Source: Veillonella seminalis
GTDB taxonomy: Bacteria; Bacillota; Negativicutes; Veillonellales; Veillonellaceae
Reading direction: 5' to 3'
DNA: 64,000 nucleotides
NCBI RefSeq assembly: GCF_003992065.1
Contig: NZ_RQUZ01000011.1
Coordinates: 44,659-108,658, forward strand
Shown: positions 19,016-28,196 of the stretch, in pieces
How positions within the stretch are numbered: position 1 is the first letter of the stretch
Layout of the letters: the number at the start of each line of letters is the position of its first letter
The notes under the pieces: generated by a model
Told to the model about the DNA's origin: nothing
Databases searched by the model: none
What the model saw: the letters and a program-made list of their open reading frames with translations, nothing else
Translations under genes and position numbers: made by a program

Positions 19016-20389
19016 TCAAAATACAAGTTGCATCGCTTCTTGTACGGTTGTAACACCGTGAATTACAATATCCTTGCGATTCCCCTTCACCTGTTTCGCA
19101 TTTCCTACCGGCACAACAAAACGAGTAAAGCCCATTTTGGCAGCTTCCGCAATGCGTTGTTCGATGCGCGGAATGCTGCGAATATTACCGGTCAGACCAA
19201 CTTCACCCAGAATCACCATATCGGACGGCACAGGACGATTTTTTAAATTCGATACAATAGCAACAGCCACCGACAAATCACAAGCCGGTTCATTGACTTT
19301 TAAACCACCGATAACATTAACGTAAACATCCTTATTGCCAAGAGTCAAATTGCAGCGTTTCTCAAGCACGGCCAATAAGATAATAAGTCGATTCAAATCA
19401 TAGCCGATGGAAGTACGCCGGGGCATACCGAAAGCTGTCGTAGCCACAAGGCTTTGCACTTCGACCAAAATCGGACGAATCCCTTCCAAATAGGCCATAA
19501 CCGCCGAACCCGTTTCTTCCTCCGTCCGCTCCGCCAATAGCGTGGCCGATGGATTAATAAGCTCTGCAAGGCCTTCCTCCTCCATAACAAAGAGCCCGGA
19601 TTCCGACGTGGAACCGAAACGGTTTTTAATACCACGCAAAATACGGAACTGATAAGATCGTTCCCCTTCAAAATAGAGTACTACATCCACCATGTGCTCC
19701 AACATGCGCGGTCCCGCAATATTACCTTCTTTAGTTACATGACCGATAATAATAACCGGCACGCCCTGCTCTTTGGCAAAACGGAGTAAACGAGCCGTAC
19801 ACTCACGAACTTGGCCTACACTGCCCGGCGTCGAATCGAGTACCTCCGTAAACATTGTCTGAATCGAGTCAATGACAAGCAAAGCCGGTTTATGTTGACT
19901 TGCTTCTTGCAAAATAGCATCCAAATTAGTGTCGGCCATAACCGACAACTCTTTGCCTTGAATACCAAGGCGTTCAGCCCTGAGCTTTAACTGCATCTGC
20001 GATTCTTCACCCGATGCATACAGCACTTTACCATGTGTATCGGCAATACGTCCCGATACCTGCAGTAAAATCGTAGATTTACCGATCCCCGGATCACCGC
20101 CCAATAAGATAAGCGCGCCCGGCACAATACCGCCGCCCAAAACACGGTCGATTTCACCATAGCCGGTCGATATACGCGGCGAATCTTCAGTTTTTATGTC
20201 AGCCAATGCTACCGGCTTGGTAGCGGCCTTATCAACAGGAGCATAGGATACCGAGCCCTTTTGTTTGGTCTCGCGCACCACTTCTTCAACCAGTGTATTC
20301 CACTGACCGCATTGAGGACATTTCCCGAGCCAACGAGCCGATTCCGCTCCGCAATTATTGCAAAAATACGCAGTTTTTACCTTAGCCAT
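19016..20389 (-). CDS. radA: DNA repair protein RadA
   Basis: RecA-like ATPase that helps branch migration in recombination. Its 457 residues show the N-terminal zinc finger CNNCGAESARWLGKCPQCG, Walker A GDPGIGKST near residue 100, the RadA-specific KNRFGSTSE motif and a C-terminal Lon-like domain (VNVIGGLKVNEPACDLSVAVA). It has its own gap from clpC with a terminator between, so it probably starts a new transcript. Confidence 0.96.
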   Translation of the reverse strand: MAKVKTAYFCNNCGAESARWLGKCPQCGQWNTLVEEVVRETKQKGSVSYAPVDKAATKPVALADIKTEDSPRISTGYGEIDRVLGGGIVPGALILLGGDPGIGKSTILLQVSGRIADTHGKVLYASGEESQMQLKLRAERLGIQGKELSVMADTNLDAILQEASQHKPALLVIDSIQTMFTEVLDSTPGSVGQVRECTARLLRFAKEQGVPVIIIGHVTKEGNIAGPRMLEHMVDVVLYFEGERSYQFRILRGIKNRFGSTSESGLFVMEEEGLAELINPSATLLAERTEEETGSAVMAYLEGIRPILVEVQSLVATTAFGMPRRTSIGYDLNRLIILLAVLEKRCNLTLGNKDVYVNVIGGLKVNEPACDLSVAVAIVSNLKNRPVPSDMVILGEVGLTGNIRSIPRIEQRIAEAAKMGFTRFVVPVGNAKQVKGNRKDIVIHGVTTVQEAMQLVF

Positions 20390-20459
20390 AGATTCCCTTT
20401 CTTTATATACTCGTGAATCAACTTCAATTTGAGAACCTTTTTTTCATAAATTGATTATA

Positions 20460-20502
20460 AAAAAATCACGAACACCATTTAAATAGTATTCGTGATTTTT
20501 AG
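20460..20502 (-). terminator. Terminator after clpC
   Basis: AAAAATCACGAA/TTCGTGATTTTT stem enclosing a loop of about 16 bases, with A- and T-runs on both sides so it could work in both directions. It lies about 100 bases past the clpC stop. Confidence 0.8.
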
Positions 20503-20601
20503 TGCAATATCCTTCAAACAGAGGAGTAATTTTTCATGAATAAAATTGAAAATCGGCGTAATAATCAACCAAATCTGTAACTGTTAATCAATTCCTGTTA
20601 A

Positions 20602-23052
20602 TTATACTACCATAGTGATGTCGCCATCCACCACATTAGCTTTGATAACGGAACCTGCAGGAGCATCACCCTTTAAGATCAAATCGGAAATAGGGTCTTC
20701 AACCAAACGCTGGATAGCACGTTTTAACGGACGAGCACCATACGCAAAGTCGGAACCTTCTTTAACCAATACTTCAAGAGCTTCAGGAGATACTTCCAAA
20801 GCAAGGTCACGTTCAGCCAAACGTTTTGTTACATCTTTCAACAAGATGTTAACGATTTTACCCAAATCTTCACCGGTCAATGGATGGAATACAACCATTT
20901 CATCAATACGGTTCAAGAACTCAGGACGGAAATGACGTTTAACGGCATCCAAGGTGTTCTTCTTAGCTTCGGCAAAATTGCTTTCTGCGTTTTTCTTAGC
21001 GTCATCTTTGCTCTTAGCAGCTAAGAAGCCCATAGCGGCACTGTCTTCTTTTAAGAAGTTGGAACCTAAGTTACTTGTCATGATAATAACCGTATTACGG
21101 AAATCTACCGTACGACCTTGGTTATCAGTCAAACGACCGTCGTCTAATACCTGCAATAAGATGTTGAAGAAGTCAGGATGAGCTTTTTCAACTTCGTCAA
21201 ACAAGATGACACTGTAAGGTTTACGACGTACGGCATCAGTCAACTGACCGCCTTCATCATAACCGACATAGCCCGGAGGCGCCCCAACTAAACGGGACAC
21301 GGTATGTTTTTCCATATATTCGGACATATCAAGACGAATCATGGCATTTTCATCACCGAATAAGTTGGCTGCTAAAGCACGAGCCAATTCGGTTTTACCG
21401 ACGCCGGTAGGGCCTAAGAATAAGAACGAACCGATAGGACGTTTAGGATCTTTAAGGCCCGCACGAGCACGACGTACGGCTTTAGATACAGCTACTACAG
21501 CTTCATCCTGGCCAACAACCCGTTCATGAAGTTCGTCTTCCAAACGAAGCAACCGTTCTGATTCTTCTTCAGCAATTTTAGCAACCGGTACACCACTCCA
21601 TTGAGAAACGACAGCCGCAATATCATCTTCGGTAACAACAAGTTTTTCTTCGTCTTCCTTGCTGCGAGCCGCTTGTTTAGCTTCAATTTCGTCAACCAAT
21701 TTCTTTTCTTCATCACGGAGTTTAGCCGCTTCTTCGTAGTTTTGTCCGGTTACGGCTGCTTCTTTTTCTTTACGAACATCAGCCAGACGGGTTTCCAAAT
21801 CTTTTACATCAGGTGGTGCGGTGAATACTTTCATACGTACTTTGGATGCTGCTTCATCCATAACGTCGATAGCTTTATCCGGCAAGAAACGATCCGAAAT
21901 GTAACGACTGGATAATTCAACCGCTGCTTTTAAGGCTTCGTCGGTAATCTTAGCTTTGTGGAACGCTTCATAGCGGTCACGCAAGCCTTTCAAGATTTCC
22001 AACGCTTCTTCTTCGCTAGGTTCACCTACCAACACAGGTTGGAAACGACGTTCCAAAGCGGCATCTTTTTCAATATGTTTCTTATATTCATCAAGTGTCG
22101 TAGCACCGATTACTTGGAATGTACCACGGGCCAAAGCAGGTTTCAAAATATTGGCTGCATCCATGGAGCCTTCAGAAGCACCGGCACCGATTAAAGTATG
22201 AAGTTCATCGATGAAAATAATCATATCATCGTGCTTCTGTACTTCATCAATAGCTTTTTTCAGACGTTCTTCGAATTCACCACGGTATTTAGCACCGGCA
22301 ACCATAGCCGTTAAACTCAAGGAAATAATACGTTTATTGCGTAGAATTTCAGGTACATTCTGACTTACAATGCGCTGTGCCAAACCTTCGGCAATGGCTG
22401 TTTTACCGACACCCGGTTCGCCGATTAACACAGGATTGTTTTTCGTACGACGGCTCAGAATCTGAATAACACGATTGATTTCATTGTCCCGACCGATAAC
22501 CGGGTCAATTTTACCTTGTTTGGCTACTTCATTTAAATCAGTAGCGAAATCTTTTAAATCGCCCAAATTACTGCTGCCGTTGGCACTACCGGAACCATTG
22601 CCGGCACCTTCAGCACCGCCCTGTTCAGAGCCGTAAATGTTGTTGATAGCTTTTACTACATCGTTACTGCGAATGCCCATGCTATAAAGAACATTAACAG
22701 CTACACCGTCGCCATCTTGTAAAATACCGAGCAATAAGTGTTCGGCACCTACATAGTTATGCTGCATTTGGTTGGCAATGCCAACAGCCAATTGCAATAC
22801 ACGTTTAGTACGCGGTGTAATATATAATTCATTGCTGTGGCTGTTACCGCGCCCCACCGCATCCAACACAGCTTTTTCTGTAACTTCATCTTCCAAACCC
22901 AAGGAATGGAGTGCTTTGGAAGCTACACTGTCTTCTTCCAATAAACCAAGGAGCAGATGCTCTGTGCCCACGTAATCGTGGCCAAACTCCTTAGCTTTTT
23001 CCTGCGCAATGCCTAAAGCACGTTGCGCACCGTCTGTAAAACGTTCAAACAT
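20602..23052 (-). CDS. clpC: ATP-dependent chaperone ClpC
   Basis: Hsp100 unfoldase that feeds ClpP, 816 residues. The N-terminal double Clp-N repeat ([15 protein letters not shown] and [17 protein letters not shown]) is followed by AAA-1 with Walker A GEPGVGKT, a UVR-like middle domain ([17 protein letters not shown]) and AAA-2 with [15 protein letters not shown]. The middle domain is where McsB or MecA adaptors act in Bacillus. It is the last gene of the ctsR-mcsA-mcsB-clpC operon. Confidence 0.97.
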   Translation of the reverse strand: MFERFTDGAQRALGIAQEKAKEFGHDYVGTEHLLLGLLEEDSVASKALHSLGLEDEVTEKAVLDAVGRGNSHSNELYITPRTKRVLQLAVGIANQMQHNYVGAEHLLLGILQDGDGVAVNVLYSMGIRSNDVVKAINNIYGSEQGGAEGAGNGSGSANGSSNLGDLKDFATDLNEVAKQGKIDPVIGRDNEINRVIQILSRRTKNNPVLIGEPGVGKTAIAEGLAQRIVSQNVPEILRNKRIISLSLTAMVAGAKYRGEFEERLKKAIDEVQKHDDMIIFIDELHTLIGAGASEGSMDAANILKPALARGTFQVIGATTLDEYKKHIEKDAALERRFQPVLVGEPSEEEALEILKGLRDRYEAFHKAKITDEALKAAVELSSRYISDRFLPDKAIDVMDEAASKVRMKVFTAPPDVKDLETRLADVRKEKEAAVTGQNYEEAAKLRDEEKKLVDEIEAKQAARSKEDEEKLVVTEDDIAAVVSQWSGVPVAKIAEEESERLLRLEDELHERVVGQDEAVVAVSKAVRRARAGLKDPKRPIGSFLFLGPTGVGKTELARALAANLFGDENAMIRLDMSEYMEKHTVSRLVGAPPGYVGYDEGGQLTDAVRRKPYSVILFDEVEKAHPDFFNILLQVLDDGRLTDNQGRTVDFRNTVIIMTSNLGSNFLKEDSAAMGFLAAKSKDDAKKNAESNFAEAKKNTLDAVKRHFRPEFLNRIDEMVVFHPLTGEDLGKIVNILLKDVTKRLAERDLALEVSPEALEVLVKEGSDFAYGARPLKRAIQRLVEDPISDLILKGDAPAGSVIKANVVDGDITMVV

Positions 23053-23069
23053 TTTATCACCTCATATCT

Positions 23070-24140
23070 TTAACGGGCCAATCTGTCACGAACAACTTTT
23101 GCGCGATAACGGTCGCGTTCGGGAGCTGTCATCGATTCTTTCCCTGCATATTTACTTAAAAAGTTAGGTCTTGTAGTTACCACTAATTCATTAAATACAT
23201 CAGCTGAATGTTGCGGTAACACACCCATATCCATACCTAATTGAACATCACTCAAAAGGCCCAGCGCTTCTTCACCGGATAAACGTCGTGCATACTGCAA
23301 GGTGCCGAAGGCACGCCATACACGGTCTTCAAACGCTTCGAAGTCATTACCTTTTATGGCTTCACGAGCTTTTACTTCTTCTTGAACCAATTTTTCAATT
23401 ACTTTTTGAATTTGTTTAATTGTGTCTTCTTCACTGATCCCCATCGTTACCTGGTTGGAAATCTGATAAATATTACCTAATGCTTGTGAACCTTCACCAT
23501 AGAGACCGCGAACCGAATAACCGGTCTGTGTAATATTACGAACTAAACGATTAATTCGACCTGTCATGGCTAGCGCAGGCAAATGTAACATAACGGATGC
23601 ACGAAGCCCCGTGCCTACGTTAGTCGGACAAGCTGTTAAATAACCGTACCGTTCGCTGAAGGCATAGTCACATTTGCTTTCAATCGCATCATCGATTAAA
23701 AGTGCATGTTCCAATGCTTCTTTCAGTCTCAGACCCGGTTCCATGGCCTGGATACGAATGTGATCTTCTTCATTGACCATAATGGCCACAGACGCGTCGT
23801 TGGCAACAACTAAGCTGCGATACATTGCTTTTTGTCCCATTTGCGGACTCATTAAGTGTTTTTCAACGAGAATTTCACGTTCCGTATCGGATAATTTATC
23901 TAAACTAATATTGGAATAATCGCGACCATCGGCGGCTTTTAAAGTGCCAAGCACACCGCGCATCATGGTGTCGACCTTTTTCAGCGACTCTTCGTTATTC
24001 CGATTAGTAAATTGCAACCCTTTGAAGTTACGAGCCAAACGAATTCGACTGGACAGTACAATATGTGAATTTAGCTGTCCCAAGGGATCACTGCTTTTCA
24101 GCCAACCGCTAAGCGGTTCATCCAAGATTTTATCTAACAT
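23070..24140 (-). CDS. mcsB: Protein-arginine kinase McsB
   Basis: Phosphagen-kinase-like enzyme that phosphorylates arginines and marks proteins for ClpC-ClpP. Its 356 residues match the family. The nucleotide-binding and catalytic signatures are visible: SSRIRLARNFKGL near residue 31, CPTNVGTGLRASVMLHLPAL near residue 175 and SVRGLYGEGSQALGNIYQISN. It lies 11 bases after mcsA and 17 before clpC. Confidence 0.95.
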   Translation of the reverse strand: MLDKILDEPLSGWLKSSDPLGQLNSHIVLSSRIRLARNFKGLQFTNRNNEESLKKVDTMMRGVLGTLKAADGRDYSNISLDKLSDTEREILVEKHLMSPQMGQKAMYRSLVVANDASVAIMVNEEDHIRIQAMEPGLRLKEALEHALLIDDAIESKCDYAFSERYGYLTACPTNVGTGLRASVMLHLPALAMTGRINRLVRNITQTGYSVRGLYGEGSQALGNIYQISNQVTMGISEEDTIKQIQKVIEKLVQEEVKAREAIKGNDFEAFEDRVWRAFGTLQYARRLSGEEALGLLSDVQLGMDMGVLPQHSADVFNELVVTTRPNFLSKYAGKESMTAPERDRYRAKVVRDRLAR

Positions 24141-24151
24141 AACTGTCCCTC

Positions 24152-24691
24152 CTATTTATCGGTATTACCCAAGGATTGTTCCAACGATTTAATTTCATCA
24201 CGCAAACGAACGGCTTCTTCAAACTGTTCTGCCTTAACGGCTTTATCAAGCTCTTGACGTAACCGTTTGATTTGGTGTTTTGTTTTGAAAACGCCGGTGC
24301 CGCGACTCGGTACACGACCTTCATAATTTAATGAGCCTTGCAGGCGTCTTACAAGCGGTGCAATCTGTGCTTCAAACGTTTCATAACAATGATCACAACC
24401 GAATTTACCGGTTTGATTAAAATCACTAAATGTCATACCGCATTGACTGCAGCGAGTTTCTTGACGAGGATTCAATAAACTTTCCGGATACAATGAATTG
24501 GTAAAGAAATCATTAGTGAAAAAGTCATTGTCCCATAAGGACGGACCGAAATTCATAAATCCTTGACTGCCGAAATCTTCACCTTGCTGTTTAGCACAGG
24601 TACTACATAAATGACGTTCACTTTTCTTACCGTTAACCACTCTTGTCATATGAACCGTGGCTTCATTTTTTTTACAATTATCACATAACAT
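24152..24691 (-). CDS. mcsA: McsA, zinc-finger activator of McsB
   Basis: 179 residues with four CXXC motifs (CDNC, CSTC, CSQC, CDHC) that bind zinc, and a C-terminal UVR domain (KAEQFEEAVRLRDEIKSLEQ). In Bacillus it activates the arginine kinase McsB and responds to metal and thiol stress. It lies between ctsR and mcsB with only 6 and 11 bases spacing. Confidence 0.95.
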   Translation of the reverse strand: MLCDNCKKNEATVHMTRVVNGKKSERHLCSTCAKQQGEDFGSQGFMNFGPSLWDNDFFTNDFFTNSLYPESLLNPRQETRCSQCGMTFSDFNQTGKFGCDHCYETFEAQIAPLVRRLQGSLNYEGRVPSRGTGVFKTKHQIKRLRQELDKAVKAEQFEEAVRLRDEIKSLEQSLGNTDK

Positions 24692-24697
24692 AACGCA

Positions 24698-25177
24698 TCA
24701 TACCTCCTTCACCATGGAGACTACTTGTTCAAACAACCGACGAACTTTTGCTTCACGCGTTTTGCGATCCGGTTCTTCCATCAAGATGGCGAACGCTTCA
24801 TGTAAAAGCGCTGCTTCTCGTTTACGCAAGAACTTTTGCTGCATCAATTCAAACAATGAATTATCTATCATACCCATGGTCAATGGTTTGTCAGTGGCTG
24901 TTTCTTTCTTTTCTTCTTGTTTAGATGCTTCCAATAACGCTTTCACCGGAATCCGTGTGATACTGATGAATCCACCCAAACCACGTCTTGATTCTACGAT
25001 GAACCCGCGGTCGTTTGAAAAACGTGTGCTTAAGACATAACTGATTTGCGATGGCGCACAATTGAGCTCATCAGCCAATTCGTTACGACGTAACACGATA
25101 CCGTCTTCTCTGTCCGCTTGCTCTTCTAACAATTTAGCTAATATAAATTTTTCAATTCGATCCGCTAAAATTCCCAT
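24698..25177 (-). CDS. ctsR: CtsR, repressor of class III heat-shock genes
   Basis: 159-residue winged-helix repressor. The DNA-binding part contains LADRIEKFILAKL, RNELADELNCAPSQISYVLSTRF and the glycine-rich wing ESRRGLGGFISI; the C-terminal part carries the McsB-interaction region. The start is ATG 25177. It is first in the operon and faces a promoter filled with RGTCAAA heptads (25345-25422), so autoregulation is likely: heat would release repression of mcsA, mcsB and clpC. Confidence 0.95.
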   Translation of the reverse strand: MGILADRIEKFILAKLLEEQADREDGIVLRRNELADELNCAPSQISYVLSTRFSNDRGFIVESRRGLGGFISITRIPVKALLEASKQEEKKETATDKPLTMGMIDNSLFELMQQKFLRKREAALLHEAFAILMEEPDRKTREAKVRRLFEQVVSMVKEV

Positions 25178-25344
25178 ACATCATCTCTCCAAACTTTATA
25201 TCTAATAATACACTCTGTTTCATATACTACCTTCGTTCTTTTATGATTCGGTCGCTCGGTTTAATTGATTGTCGGACGGTCTACTTTCAGTTCAACTTGC
25301 TGTATTTTTTCATTCAATCTTTTAACCTTTTCACCTTTTGTTCT

Positions 25345-25426
25345 TTTGACCTTGTCTATATAATAGTTGACTTTTTGACTTTTGTCAAGCTAAAAAGTCA
25401 AAAAAATTTTAAAAATTTGACTTTTT
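25345..25426 (-). promoter_or_regulatory. ctsR operon promoter with CtsR-type operator repeats
   Basis: Minus-strand -35 TTGACA (25383-25388) and -10 TATTAT (25360-25365) are 17 bases apart. The spacer holds two tandem AGTCAA units at 8-base period (25366-25380). Further TTTGACC/TTTGACT heptads lie at 25345-25351 and 25416-25422, plus one in the opposite sense at 25396-25402. The heptad equals the CtsR half-site RGTCAAA, but the usual 10-base period is not seen. The rest of the 25178-25670 gap holds a leader of about 175 bases and the ferritin terminator. Confidence 0.8.
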
Positions 25427-25550
25427 ATTTTTTTCAGTAATTATAGGGCTTCACAAGCACTCTTATGATGAACCGATTATAATGTTTTAAAGTAAACTGT
25501 AAACAATTTCTTAAAAGTCAATTTATATAATATATAAAAATCCATATACT

Positions 25551-25580
25551 AAAAAAGACGCTCAATGAGCGTCTTTTTTA
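25551..25580 (-). terminator. Terminator after the ferritin gene
   Basis: AAAAGACGCTCA/TGAGCGTCTTTT stem with almost no loop and an A/T-run on both flanks. The stem matches the tRNA-Leu terminator at 3614-3639. Confidence 0.85.
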
Positions 25581-25670
25581 AAGCTTACTTAAGCTTGATG
25601 TAATTTTTTTATCAGTTTGAAACTGTTGATATTAAACTAAGTCAGGTTGTGGACACAACCGAACTTATAA

Positions 25671-26156
25671 TTATTGACGGTTACCCAAACGAGCGTCAAC
25701 AAACAACTGGCTGGCACGGCTATCACCGGCGAATTTGAATTCATCAACCAAATCACGAGCGCTGGCTTCTTCTTCAACCTGTTCATTAATGAACCAATTC
25801 AAGAAGTTAACAGTTGCATAATCTTCTTCTTTAATAGCTAATGCATAGATTTCGTTAATTTTACCGGTAATTACTTGTTCATGGTTGTAAACCATTTCAG
25901 CAACTTTCAATGGATCGCTAACTTCAACAGCCTGAGCTTTGATGTCGCCCAAAGTAGTTGTTTCGTTACGAGTTTCTAAATAGTCAATAAATTTGAATGC
26001 ATGATCCATTTCTTCTTGGTACTGCAAACGTAACCAAGCGGAGAAACCTTTAAAACGTGCATCAGCCATTGACAAGGATAATGCTAAATATAAATATGCG
26101 GAATTAAATTCAAAAATTACTTGTTCGTTTAATGCTTTTGCGATTTTTTTGTTCAT
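25671..26156 (-). CDS. Ferritin (iron-storage protein)
   Basis: 161-residue four-helix ferritin of the bacterial FtnA type. Ferroxidase-site residues are visible: Glu16 in IFEFNSAYLYL, the EEMDHAFKFIDYL helix (Glu and His), Glu in YNHEQVITGKI and Glu near FINEQVEEE. It oxidises Fe(II) and stores iron in the cytoplasm. ATG 26156 has AGGTGA upstream; the frame extends to 26186 but the added residues (MRRKVSGEFT) precede the conserved start. It stands alone, with a terminator and a candidate operator near its promoter (26267-26308). Confidence 0.93.
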   Translation of the reverse strand: MNKKIAKALNEQVIFEFNSAYLYLALSLSMADARFKGFSAWLRLQYQEEMDHAFKFIDYLETRNETTTLGDIKAQAVEVSDPLKVAEMVYNHEQVITGKINEIYALAIKEEDYATVNFLNWFINEQVEEEASARDLVDEFKFAGDSRASQLFVDARLGNRQ

Positions 26157-26266
26157 GGTAAATTCACCTGAAACCTTTCTTCTCAATTAATTTATTAATT
26201 AATGTTACACCACGCAGAAATTTACATGCTGTAATGGAGCCGTGATTCACATCACTAAGCTTGATT

Positions 26267-26308
26267 AATTCTTTATAAGAATTTATTATCGCTTACAACT
26301 TCATTATA
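26267..26308 (-). promoter_or_regulatory. Ferritin -10 element with downstream palindrome
   Basis: A minus-strand TATAAT (26303-26308) is followed at about +13 by a perfect inverted repeat AATTCTT-TAT-AAGAATT (26267-26283). A palindrome just after the start site suits a metal- or peroxide-responsive repressor (Fur/PerR-like), but it does not match a known box exactly and no good -35 is seen. The remainder of 26309-26575 is AT-rich and shows no gene. Confidence 0.4.
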
Positions 26309-26575
26309 ACACATCGATAATCATAAATCTACCCTTGTTTTTCAAACAGCGACCATATAATAATTCTAATAATTCATATGTTAAATTACTAAAACAGCTA
26401 CAATCGTTATCAACAAAGGTTTCCTTACTCTATCATCTTCTTCCTTGTTATTTGTTCTATTTACTTCGTTGCTCTTAACACCTCTGTAATCATTACTCTA
26501 TGCCTGCTACATTAAAGCAAGATGAAGATTTAGTGAACTTTTAGATTTAAATGAGATTCTTTTTAGTAAAAAATA

Positions 26576-26600
26576 AAAGGAGCCCCCTCGGGGCTCTTAA
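26576..26600 (-). terminator. Terminator after the SMR efflux gene
   Basis: GAGCCCC/GGGGCTC hairpin with a short CGAG-type loop, followed on the minus strand by a T-rich tract (26566-26577). It ends the MarR-SMR unit. Confidence 0.8.
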
Positions 26601-26636
26601 TACAAAGAATTATATTATAAGCTTTTAATCTACCAA

Positions 26637-26963
26637 TTAATGGGCTGCACCTTTTAGGTTTAATAATATTACGCCGATAATAATGAGTACGATACCGGCT
26701 ACGGCTGTCATGGAAAGTTCTTCTTTCCAAATATATACACCGATAAGGGCCGTTAACGCAGTCCCGATTCCCGACCAAATGGCATAAGCAATGCTGAGTG
26801 GGATCAAATTTAAAGCCTTTGATAATACATAAAACGAGGAACTCATGCCCACTACAACCACAATGGATGGAATTAGCTTAGTAAAACCCATGGATAACTT
26901 CATCATGGATGTTGAAAATATTTCCAGTAAAATAGCTGCGCCTAAAAATACATAACCAATCAT
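26637..26963 (-). CDS. Small multidrug resistance (SMR/EmrE-type) efflux protein
   Basis: 108-residue proton-coupled exporter with four membrane helices. The key glutamate is in AAILLEIFSTSMMKLS (Glu14), and the helix-3/4 pattern YAIWSGIGTALTALIGVYIWKEE is typical of the family. Substrates of relatives are quaternary ammonium compounds or guanidinium; the Gdx/SugE-type signature is not evident. Its start overlaps the MarR gene stop by 4 bases (ATGA), so the pair is one operon under MarR control. Confidence 0.93.
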   Translation of the reverse strand: MIGYVFLGAAILLEIFSTSMMKLSMGFTKLIPSIVVVVGMSSSFYVLSKALNLIPLSIAYAIWSGIGTALTALIGVYIWKEELSMTAVAGIVLIIIGVILLNLKGAAH

Positions 26964-27406
26964 TTATTAACCTCCTTGAGACCTTCAGCAAACGCTTGTG
27001 AAAACTGTTTCATGCCGTTTAACATTAATTCAACTTGTTCTTTCCCCATTTTTTGAAAAGCATATGACTCAACAGCATTTAATTTATTCATTAGTGATTG
27101 AAACTCAGTTCGCCCCTTTTCCGTCATTACCAAATATTTCTCGCGATTATCATTCGATATGGCTTTATAGGCAATAAAGCCATCTTGTTCAAAGCTTTTA
27201 CACAGAGTTGAAACCGTTTGTTTAGGTAATCCCCACTCCGCACAAATTTTCCGCTGAGTTACTTCTTCATAATCAAAAATACTGATTAAAATAGCCGACT
27301 TATTATAGCTGATACCTTCTTGTTTGGCGAAATCGGAATACAACATAATTGTTTGTCCAAAAAAGTGACCTAACGCCTTAATTTGATCTTTATGTATCAT
27401 ATCCAA
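26960..27406 (-). CDS. MarR-family transcriptional regulator
   Basis: About 148-residue winged-helix regulator. The DNA-binding part includes SAILISIFDYEEVTQRKICAEWGLPKQTVSTLCKSFEQDGF, in which the recognition helix follows LPKQTV, and the wing YKAISNDNREKYLVMTEKG. I favour a TTG start at 27406 because GGAGGT lies 6 bases upstream; ATG 27400 would leave a 12-base gap and the frame opens at 27430. It overlaps the SMR gene and probably represses the pair until a drug-like ligand binds. Confidence 0.85.
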   Translation of the reverse strand: MDMIHKDQIKALGHFFGQTIMLYSDFAKQEGISYNKSAILISIFDYEEVTQRKICAEWGLPKQTVSTLCKSFEQDGFIAYKAISNDNREKYLVMTEKGRTEFQSLMNKLNAVESYAFQKMGKEQVELMLNGMKQFSQAFAEGLKEVNK

Positions 27407-27504
27407 AGTAATACCTCCGTTTATATACAATTAAATACATCAAAGCTAAGCATCTTATATGCAGATTTACAATTTATTATCCTTATATTGATCCTTCACA
27501 AACC

Positions 27505-27563
27505 AAAAAGTCCTAATTCGTACTTTCTACATTTTGTATTATAGTACGGATTAGGACTTTTTT
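27505..27563 (-). terminator. Long hairpin terminator after the nicotinamidase-like gene
   Basis: AAAAAGTCCTAAT-CGTAC and its complement pair over about 18 bases with one mismatch, around a 20-base loop, with T-runs on both strands. It separates the hydrolase gene from the MarR gene and may end transcription in either direction. Confidence 0.75.
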
Positions 27564-27628
27564 ATTTTTTGATGTTTGACTGTATTTATATCGGACAACC
27601 ACAGTATTAATACATTATATTAAATCTC

Positions 27629-28159
27629 TCATTTAACAATAATCTGACAGCTGCGCATAGTTTCCAAAGCCGCGTCATGCTTAACAGGTGTAACACCGGC
27701 ACAGCAATCGCCCCATACTGTAATCGGTACATTCGGTAAAAAAGCTTTCAATAAGATTGCATTGGATACAACACAAATATCAGTGCAAAGGCCCACGAGT
27801 TCAATAGAGTCGATAAGCTCTTCCGCATTCAAATACTGTAAATCTTCAGCCAATTCAACAGAACCGAATTGATTTTTACAATATACCTTTTCAGGATCTA
27901 CAGGTGCTGCATTTATAATTTCCGGAGCCAATTGCCATCCTTCAGTGCCTTCCTGGCAGTGCAAAACCGGTAAATTCTGCCCTTCTTGCGCACTTAAATA
28001 CGTATCATCATGCGTATCCATGGTATAAAATATATCCCCATTAAATTGAGCAATTTTTTCTGCTACTTTTGGTACAATCGCCTGTGCCTCCGGTGTTCCT
28101 AACGAACCGGAAATAAAATCGTTCTGCATATCCACGACGATCAAAACATTTTTGCCCAT
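27629..28159 (-). CDS. Isochorismatase-like cysteine hydrolase, probably nicotinamidase
   Basis: 176-residue alpha/beta hydrolase of the isochorismatase family. The catalytic Asp is in VVDMQNDF (Asp10), the Lys in VYCKNQFGS and the nucleophile Cys in LVGLCTDICV. MDTHDD supplies likely metal-binding residues. Nicotinamidase (NAD salvage) is the commonest function for proteins of this size with VxxDMQNDF, MDTHD and a GLCTDICV nucleophile loop, but other amide hydrolases cannot be excluded. It lies 37 bases after the DsbA-like gene. Confidence 0.82.
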   Translation of the reverse strand: MGKNVLIVVDMQNDFISGSLGTPEAQAIVPKVAEKIAQFNGDIFYTMDTHDDTYLSAQEGQNLPVLHCQEGTEGWQLAPEIINAAPVDPEKVYCKNQFGSVELAEDLQYLNAEELIDSIELVGLCTDICVVSNAILLKAFLPNVPITVWGDCCAGVTPVKHDAALETMRSCQIIVK

Positions 28160-28196
28160 AATAATCTTCTCCTCGCTTGCCTCAACTTTTAACGTA

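Noticed and set aside
27505..27563. TATAAT in the loop of the hairpin as a promoter for the MarR gene
   Set aside because: No acceptable -35 lies 16-19 bases upstream; the hairpin with flanking T-runs is better read as a terminator.
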